Positions 56,497 to 64,000 of a DNA stretch of 64,000 bases are shown piece after piece. The position numbers and the translations under genes are program-made. The stretch lies in the NCBI GenBank assembly GCA_020746835.1, contig JAGPNK010000002.1, forward strand, positions 3,100,001 to 3,164,000, given 5' to 3'. The DNA comes from Stachybotrys elegans (taxonomy: Eukaryota; Ascomycota; Sordariomycetes; Hypocreales; Stachybotryaceae). The notes beneath the pieces were generated by a model. That model did not search any database. It saw only the letters and a list, made by a program, of their open reading frames with translations, and was not told the DNA's origin. Numbering within the stretch: position 1 is the stretch's first letter; every line of letters begins with the position of its first letter.

Positions 56497-59164
56497 GTCT
56501 CTGGTCTTTGATTGATGAACTTAAATTTTCTCTCAAATTTCTCTCAAATTCCTCTCGCGTTGATGGCGATTGAGGGACTATTATGTCCAGTCTCGGAAAG
56601 CGCGGAGAAGCTCGCTGCATGACGTAGACGTTACCATGTCAGACTTGAACTCTATTGCAGCTGTGACTGGGCCATAGACAGAACCCGAGACAGCTATGCG
56701 ACCTGGGGCTATCGTGATTCAATCTGACCATAACTTTACGTGAAGGCTCTTCACTAGCTGTGCTCCTCTTGCCAAATCTCTCACAACCAGTGTTAAATGA
56801 CACGTCGACAGCATCTCCCTGTAAATATGAGTCGAGTTGCTGGAGAAGCCCAGCGGGATGTGGACATGGCACCATGCTGCATGAAAAGTGGCACGAGTCG
56901 CGTACTTTGTATGCGCTTGATACAGAAGCAAGCGGTATTATGCCATGGCTTGGGCTTGACCATGCCCACTGCAAAGGCAGCGTTGCGACTGCAGCGAAGC
57001 TTGGCGAAGCTTGTCACCAATGCTGTTTCTATTGTTGGTTGCGAGGGTCTTGGTAAGGATGAAGGATGAACAAGATAGTGGAGACTCAAGAAATGCCGTT
57101 TCGAAGCGGACAGACAGACAGAGCGATCCCAACCTGAGCATGATCCCCCCATGTGCGGATGGATCTAGCTATAGCCAATCAAAACTGCCCTGGGCTAACT
57201 GCTTGTAATGAACTTCTATCCCCTTGTAAGTGTCTCTTTTCTCTTGGAATTCTACCAATTTTAATAGAGGAAAGCTATTAAATCTAGGCAAATTCCCTCT
57301 GGTTAGTTAGGATAGGCCAGCCTCTTCAGAAACCACCTCAGGGCTAGAGCCGACGAAAAGTACGTACACACATCGAGTCTGTCAGCCGTAGGTCCCCCGA
57401 CAACATACGCTTGTGCCTGCCACTGCCGCTGCCGAAGCCCCTCATTGTTCTCTGGCTCCAGCCAACGGGCGATTCTGACAATCCCTTTATTGTTTGACTC
57501 TGTTCTTTGGTCCTGTGGGCGGCAGAGCAACCATCATCGTTCGCAGGCACTATTCTATCATCATACTTTAGATTTTTGTGATCCATTCACAGGTTACCTG
57601 GGGCCATGCTCAGGCTATGTGTCGTCTCGGACAGACAGGGCCAGGCCAGCCTGGACCCTGGGACTCCGTGTGGGATCTGATCAACTCCACTGCCCGAACT
57701 GGGCAGAAAACCAGGCACGCGACAATCGACTCGTGATGATGGGAGATGCATAAGTCTGCATGACGGGTCGTCCGGCAGAGCAAGCTGGCGAGCCAGACAA
57801 CAGGCCATTCTCAGGCCCATGCTTCTGGAACTTCAACCCACCACTGCTTGTTTGTTTGCTGGTTTTGTTTTATTTGCTTCGGGCTAGGTTGAAGCTAATA
57901 AATTGAGCTTCTTGATGCACTGTCACTGAGGTGGGACGGGATCATCCAGTTAGTCGAGTCCCCCAGGCCACCTCTGATGGACTTGTTTAGAGTGATGATA
58001 TCATGCAGGCCGGCATTTGAGTTTCTCGTCAAGAGCGAAGCGTTTCCTTCTCCTCGTCCGCTTCTCGCACCATTTCTGCCTTAGTATGCAGCCAGGCGAG
58101 GCTTCGCAGACATGTCTCGGACCACAAGAATCGTGTCTGCCCACGCCCACGAGAAGGCATGCCTTGCTTGCTGCGTTTTCTTGTCTTGTCCTGTCTTATT
58201 TTGTCTTGTCGTCATTTCGCATCGTGTCGTGCTTCTCCTGCTGTCTGATTAACACAATAGAGTGGACTCGCCAAGATGTGCGCGTCGTGTGACGATGGTT
58301 TGGTTCTCGACCTTGAGCCGCCTCGGTGCCGATCATGATGGTACGGCAACACCCACCACCAGCCCGGCTCCCAGTCTAAAATGAAATGATCAGCGGGGTC
58401 CTTCTCCAGCACAGAGCCATCGAGCCGATTCGCCCGAGCATAGGGGCACATGCCTATGCATGAGCTAGAGGATACCTAGAATCGTGGGGGGAGTACCTGC
58501 ATGTTGCCGATGGTGAAGACACAGTTGGGGACCTAGCGCAACGATATCACGGAGAGTACCATCAACGGCCGACAATCTATGAATGAACGGACATGTTGGC
58601 AGTTTCAGAGTCCCTTGCCTCCCGCATTCCTACCTTGCGGGTACCTGAAGACGGAACTTGAGCAGCCCAACCAGGAGCCGATTCCCCGGCGCTTCATATG
58701 TACCCCGCAGGTACCCTCGCTTGGCAGCCAAGAATTCAGGTGTCTCTTTCCTGCCATGACATGACGGTAGGCCGAGCCGGGGTTAGCTGAGGAAGGCATG
58801 CCCCTTGTGCCCCCTTTACTTGTGCCCAGGCAGGAGCTAAAGCTGTCGCCAAACTGCTAGGCTGGATCCAGGTCAACTAAACATCCATCACCAACCCCTT
58901 GCTTGTCGCTTCTATGGACACATAGCTTGGTTTCCATGCATTGGGTCCATCCATCATCCATGCATGTGCACACACACGCACACGCGCCTGAGACCCCCAG
59001 CTTTAGGTCCCCCGACTTCTTCCCATGTTCAGTTTAGACTGGGCCGGGTCATTTGCTGGATCTTGTCCAGTTGCCGCTGCTCCTGGCTCGCAGGCACTGA
59101 CCGACAAATCCAATTCTCGCCGCACTGAGCCACCCCGACGGCATCTTGCTTATGAAGGCCCGTC
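56497..59164. promoter_or_regulatory. Divergent intergenic region GH15 / transporter
   Basis: 2.7 kb without a supported gene. TCTCTCAAAT is repeated at about 56529-56550, just before the GH15 start. There is an AT-rich patch near 57235-57290, a CTTGT-type repeat near 58181-58207 and a CA/CG repeat near 58969-58986. Small overlapping ORFs have no family features. Confidence 0.5.
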
Positions 59165-61083
59165 ATGCCCGCTCACTCACCTCCCGTTCACTCATCCTCC
59201 CCCTCTCCCCCTCCTGCCTCTTCTCTATCTTCCGCCTCCGACGAATCCGCCGTTGTTGTGTCCTCTGCTTCGCCAGCCCTCTCCGATCCCAATTCCTCCT
59301 CGAGAATCCCACCCGCACACGTACCTGCCACCGGCTTCTCGGCTTCTCACCAAGCCGCTGCCTCCTCCTCTCGAGACGCTGGCGTCCGAGCCGGTCAAGA
59401 CATTGAGATGGAGCCCATCATTGGGCACCGCCGGCGCAAAAGCAGCATCATGAATCCCATCGCCGGCCCTCCTGCTGGCGCCTCAGCTCCCCTCCGAAAT
59501 CCTCAGTCGCAATCTACGAGCCTAGCCGAAGATCCGAAGCTGTACGGGGAGCCATCCGACATGGAAGATAACATTTCTCCCAGAGCGCGCGATAGTTTCA
59601 GTGATGACGACCTTCAGGACGACGAGGAGACTGGTCTGACCGACAAGGAGAAACGGCGTCGTCGCAAGAAGCGCAGGAGGAATACTCGCCTGGATCAGCG
59701 GGTGGCTCGGGACAAGAGCACCGCGCCAGAGGATCAGAACACAGATGTAGACAAGGATGTCGTCAGGAGATTGGCCACCAATGGCCTGTTGATTCTTCTG
59801 TGGTATCTCTTCTCACTATCCATATCTCTTGTGCGCACATGCATCCCCAGCTAATACTCGCATGCGCCTGCTTTGCTAACCTCATACTAGTATAACAAAT
59901 GGATGTTCGACAAGAACGAACTCAACTTTGCTTTCCCGCTCTTCACTACAGCCATGCATATGCTGGTCCAGTTTGGCCTCGCCGCTCTCGTCCTATACTT
60001 TATACCCTCCCTACGGCCACAGTATTCTTACGGTTCGGATTTGGGACGTTCCAGGCACGAAGACGAGCCTGTACCCACGGGCATGTCGAAAATGTTCTAT
60101 TTCACGCGTATCGGCCCCTGTGGAGCCGCCACAGGCTTGGATATTGGCCTGGGCAACACCTCGCTCAAGTTTGTGAGCCTTACATTCTACAGTAGGTCCA
60201 GCCCACCCAGTTGCCGAGGCTTCAGTCTGGATTTCTAACGGTTTCTGTAGCCATGTGCAAATCCTCGTCGCTTGCTTTCGTCCTGCTTTTCGCCTTCGTA
60301 TTCCGTCTGGAAACCCCCACCTGGCGTCTGATCGCTATCATCGCAACAATGACTGTCGGAGTGATCCTTATGGTTTTTGGCGAGGTTGAGTTCAAGCTTG
60401 GTGGCTTTGTCTTGGTCATCTCTGCAGCCTTCTTCTCCGGCTTCCGTTGGGGCCTGACTCAGATCCTGCTTCTTCGCAATCCTGCTACCTCCAACCCATT
60501 CTCAAGCATTTTCTACCTGACCCCAATCATGTTTGCTACACTCCTCGCTCTCGCTATCCCCGTTGAAGGATTTGGACCTTTGTTCGAGGGGCTGCAAGCC
60601 CTGACCAAGGAATGGGGTGTTGTTATGACTCCCCTCTTCCTTCTATTCCCGGGTTGCATCGCGTTCTTGATGACTGCATCCGAGTTTGCTTTGCTGCAGC
60701 GAACTTCGGTCGTTACTCTTTCCATCGCCGGCATTTTTAAGGAGGTTGTCACTATTTCGGCCGCCTCTCTCGTTTTCCACGATACCCTCACGCCTATCAA
60801 CTTTGTCGGACTCATCACGACTTTGGCAGCCATCCTTGCATATAATTATATCAAGATCTCCAAGATGCGTGAAGACGCTCAGACGAAAGATCATCATGAG
60901 CGCATACCCAGTGGGCCATCATCCCCCTCTCGCAGCTCTGTCAGCGACTTGGAGGAAGAGCCTACAGGGGAGACATCAGGTCTATTGCGTCAGAGTACTG
61001 ATTTACCAGGAACCGTTGTGACCTCGGATGGCGACCTACACGCCAATCTCTTTTCTCAACCGAGGCATCAGGAGGCCAGATAA
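59165..61083 (+). CDS. Triose-phosphate/nucleotide-sugar transporter family protein (SLC35-like)
   Basis: Multi-pass membrane transporter of the TPT (PF03151) group, usually in the Golgi or ER. Three exons, 59165-59830, 59891-60191 and 60251-61083 (introns 60 and 59 nt), encode 599 residues. The first ~205 residues are a cytosolic Ser/Pro-rich region ending in a basic cluster (KEKRRRRKKRRRNTR). About ten helices follow, from NGLLILLWYLFSLSISLYNK through TGLDIGLGNTSLKFVSLTFYT, SAAFFSGFRWGLTQILLLR and FKEVVTISAASLVFHD to LAAILAYNYIKISKMRED. A ~95-residue cytosolic tail closes the protein. The substrate cannot be told from sequence; fungal members of this shape are largely uncharacterised. Confidence 0.88.
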
Positions 61084-61832
61084 GGCATCTGCTATTTTCT
61101 ACAAGCATCATACATACAAAAGCATCATCTCTCGTTTAGCGTTTCCTTGGCATCGCCTGCATTGGTCGGGCTTATATACCATAACTGTCGTTCGGGCGGC
61201 TTTTCCTTTTCTATATATTTTGCATGATATCGGGTGGTGAAGGTAGACGAGCAGGGATAGGGTCAAGAACAAGGACCATAGGTAGCAGGGAATGTAGTAT
61301 CAATCGTCCTGGGAATATGCGCAAGCGCGAATAATGTGATTTTCAGCTACATAGGATAGCCCATCTGCACCGTTGGATGGAATAACATTCAGTTCTAGGC
61401 ACTGTCAAGAAGGGATGTTGCACTCGTTTGACTTCGCTAGTATGTGATCAAGTGAAATAGGCATTCTGTACAAAACATGGATTGAAGACACAGACTGAAG
61501 AGGCTCTAGCGGAGCTGCCTTTGCCTCGTAAGCCGTGCTTTTATCCCAATACGTGCGCAAGGTTGGTATGATGGGGAGGATGAGACAACCGTCCAAGTGA
61601 AGTCGAGGGACACAAGTAGAATCACGAGGTTTAGGAAGACGGAGAGCCCCTAAACGGTAGCCAGGGCTCATCCTCGAGATTTGAACGTCAAGGACTGAAA
61701 AGTGCTATGCAAAAAGCTTCTTGGTTGGATTCCCACCACCGTGCCCTATATCAATCCATACCAATGCCGTGTCGACGGGTATGCTGTCAACTCCTGACGC
61801 CCATGAAATAGCAGTACCAAAAACAACAGGCT
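61084..61832. other. Intergenic, convergent 3' ends
   Basis: 749 bp between the transporter and the RRM-protein gene. No gene is seen. Confidence 0.6.
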
Positions 61833-62864
61833 CTAACCAAGCAGCTTGAGACCGTTCTTCGTCCTCTGGCCTGGCTTGGTGACACCCCCGCCCGCCATAG
61901 GGCCCAAGTTGGGTTCATATCCGCCTGAACCATTGTTGGATTTGTTCTTCTTGTCCTTGAAGTTGTTCCTCTTGCCGTGCTTGTCCTTCTCCCGGACGAC
62001 GGAGGCCTTGATCTCGGTGTTGGCCTTCTTGACGACCACGGGGTGGCTCTGGATGTACTTGCCATTCATCTCCTTGGCCGCCTGGAAGAAGTCGTCGGCA
62101 TCGCTGAAGCTAACGAAGCCGTAGCCCTTGGACTTGGTGGTGCGCTTATCGCGGATGACTCGGGCCTTTTGCACCGACTTCCACCGAGAAAAGGCCTTGA
62201 GGAGCGACTCGTCCGTGGTTTCGCCCGCAAGGTTGCCGACGAAGAGACGGAGATGGGAGGGGTCCCACTCGAGAAGAGAATCGTCGGTCCACTTCTTGCC
62301 GCCTCCTTCTCGGACGACCGTCTTCTTCTTGTCTGGGTTCGCGGTGACGGGGGTGTCGTATCTAGGGACCTCGGCTGCAGGTGCTGGTCTTCCATCCTTG
62401 GCGTCGTCCCGACTCATGTAAGCGCTCTGCCACTGGGCAATCTGCGCGGCCATCTCTGGGTCATAATCGCTGGCGCTGGGTCCTGTACCGGGGGTAGGAA
62501 ACGGATTCTTAATCTGGGGAGCGGCATACGTCTGAGGTCCATAGCTCTGTGGTCCGTAGCTTTGAGCTGCGGCTTGCGGCTGCGGCTGCTGAGGGTACGA
62601 GTAGGAGCTCCCAGATGCGCTCACGGCGCTGGGCGCGCTGGCACCGTAGGAACCGTAGGACGAAGCATACTGGCTGGCCGGCGCGGCGGTGTAGCTGCTG
62701 GGCGCGCTCGAGTACGAGGATGGAGGGTTCGAGTACGACTGCGGTGCGGCTGCGGCGGGCTGAGGCGCGGCGCTGAAGGCAGGTCGGAAGCCTGGCCGGG
62801 AGGTGGTGGACGTGGGAGGCTTCGCGGGAAGGTTGCTGATGCCTGGAGGGGGAGGGTAGGACAT
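61833..62864 (-). CDS. RBM42-like RNA-binding protein with one RRM
   Basis: A single exon encodes 343 residues. The N-terminal half (1-130) is Pro/Ala/Ser/Tyr/Gln-rich with SYGPQ-type repeats, prion-like in composition. A middle segment with DPEMAAQIAQWQSAYMSRDD leads to one RRM at about 220-300: RNP2 is LRLFVGNLA and RNP1 is KSKGYGFVSF. The tail is Lys/Asn/Gly-rich and ends GQRTKNGLKLLG. RRM plus flanks match RBM42, a protein linked to the spliceosomal tri-snRNP and stress granules. The frame extends upstream to 62939, but the ATG at 62864 (MSYPPPPG) is the natural start. A 309-codon antisense ORF is a GC shadow. Confidence 0.88.
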   Translation of the reverse strand: MSYPPPPGISNLPAKPPTSTTSRPGFRPAFSAAPQPAAAAPQSYSNPPSSYSSAPSSYTAAPASQYASSYGSYGASAPSAVSASGSSYSYPQQPQPQAAAQSYGPQSYGPQTYAAPQIKNPFPTPGTGPSASDYDPEMAAQIAQWQSAYMSRDDAKDGRPAPAAEVPRYDTPVTANPDKKKTVVREGGGKKWTDDSLLEWDPSHLRLFVGNLAGETTDESLLKAFSRWKSVQKARVIRDKRTTKSKGYGFVSFSDADDFFQAAKEMNGKYIQSHPVVVKKANTEIKASVVREKDKHGKRNNFKDKKNKSNNGSGGYEPNLGPMAGGGVTKPGQRTKNGLKLLG

Positions 62865-64000
62865 GATGAACAGGGAGTGGCTTTGAAGTTGTGTCTGCGT
62901 GTGTGAGACGTACCTCTGAGCGCAGTGTCTCCGGCTCAAAGTTTGTTTATGGCGCTTCCAATTTCCCCACCGCTGCCAAGGTCAAGCAAGCATGTATCGG
63001 ATTGCTTTTGCAGGCGTTGATGTTTTCCCGTGAAGAGGTTGCACTGAGCAAGCGTGGAAAGTTCGCGATGTTCCAAGGCTGATAAGAAATGTTAGGTAAG
63101 GTGGAGCGATGCTGGGTGGGTCACGTGATGAGAGGATGTGATGAGTCGTAACTTGGCATACAGGTATGTAATGTACACGACGGCAAGAGGCAACAGTGTT
63201 GAACATTCATACTCCTGCGTGAATCATGCGCAATAAATCACGGCGCGTAGCGTGAGATGGGAATGGGCAAGCTTACCCGATAGTCTTCATGCCAAAAACC
63301 TGCATATAGCGTTCATAATTCACTTGTTGGCTCTCTCCTTTCTTTGTTTGCCTTGTTGTTTGGGTATTGGGGCGTGGAATGAAAACGTCAACGGCTGGGC
63401 ATGAACCCCACAAGAGTCACACAGTACTTGAAATCAAGTGGCTATTTCTGCCTTAGCTCAGGTACTTCTGGGTTTCTTACAGCCACACCAGGGCCTTGCC
63501 TGTGAGACTGTCTTTAAGGCTTCTGGTTGGCTGGGGAGCTAAATGATCCGTGCACCGCCAGCACGTGACTCGGCTCCTGGCCAATGTTCTACGGATGAAG
63601 TACTAGGTAGTAGGTAGCCGAACCGACCACCCTGGGTGCTGCTGCTCTGAAAATCACTTTTGGAAGTCGACCCTGCGCAGCGCATCCAACTCATCTCACC
63701 ACCAAGATCTTATTGACGCCTGATGCCCATCGCCTACATCACCCACCTGGTTCAGCATAATTCTGATTCGCGGGAAACGGCAGTGGCCTCGCGTCACCTC
63801 TGTCTTCGTCTTCCGACCCAGCGTATTGTCCCTTGATTCGCCTCTCCGAATCCGCGAAGCGCGTCCGTCTCTCTCCTCCATCGCAAATCACGGCGTCGCC
63901 CAACCGCGCTCCTTGCTCGCGCCCTGCAAACGCCTCCCTCTCGAGATTGCCGATCCGCCATCGCAGCCTCTCTTCTGCGAGATAGCACAGCGACTGCTCC
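62865..64000. promoter_or_regulatory. Intergenic right edge, upstream of the RRM-protein gene
   Basis: 1.1 kb without a supported gene. Two CACGTG boxes are present: TCACGTGA at 63121-63128 and GCACGTGA at 63561-63568. The last ~300 bp are CT-rich on the + strand and could be the leader of a gene starting beyond the window. Confidence 0.5.

Noticed and set aside
61977..62906. 309-codon + strand ORF over the RRM-protein gene
   Set aside because: Antisense shadow with Gly/Arg/Val bias caused by GC-rich codons of the real gene.

Overview
The window is nuclear DNA of a filamentous ascomycete (Pezizomycotina; gene content and protein style fit Sordariomycetes, most likely Hypocreales, which is an inference). 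The basis is many short introns (42-178 nt, mostly 50-75) with GTRNGT donors and YAG acceptors, compact genes on both strands, leaders rich in C and T, and proteins that match fungal families end to end. I see no tRNA, rRNA, transposon, CRISPR array or plasmid feature. About 29 protein genes can be supported, and most of their exon-intron structures could be read from the sequence.

Layout. 1-11.2 kb: MPS1/TTK kinase, mitochondrial ribosomal protein bL21m and NSA2 on a shared divergent promoter, PRMT1/HMT1 arginine methyltransferase, and phosphoacetylglucosamine mutase. 12.5-20.5 kb: MUS81 nuclease, riboflavin synthase, ACL4 (uL4 chaperone), GIR2 (RWD protein), PUF6. 21.9-29.6 kb: a Cys-motif single-pass membrane protein, RPB4, TRS23, RPN10, borealin/NBL1, TMA22. 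31.2-40.3 kb: an orphan 975-residue methyltransferase, prohibitin-2, a PMC1-type Ca2+-ATPase. 40.3-45.7 kb: 5.5 kb without a convincing gene. 45.7-53.6 kb: NEDD8/RUB1, Elongin A, TFIIF beta (TFG2), a HAD-type phosphatase, and an unrecognised acidic Ser-Glu-Asp repeat protein. 53.6-62.9 kb: a cytosolic GH15 hydrolase in eight exons, a triose-phosphate-transporter-family membrane protein, an RBM42-like RRM protein. The last 1.1 kb is intergenic.

The genes are mostly housekeeping and fall into themes: ribosome assembly and translation (MRPL49, NSA2, ACL4, GIR2, PUF6, TMA22), RNA polymerase II (RPB4, TFG2, Elongin A), ubiquitin/NEDD8 (RPN10, RUB1, Elongin A) and mitosis or genome stability (MPS1, borealin, MUS81). 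The most notable observations are a start codon split by an intron in TRS23, an in-frame retainable intron in PRMT1, a CTTATCG motif placed about 160 bp upstream of both NSA2 and MRPL49 and recurring at ACL4 and RUB1, paired MCB boxes before MUS81, and the heptad-repeat protein at 52.0-53.6 kb.
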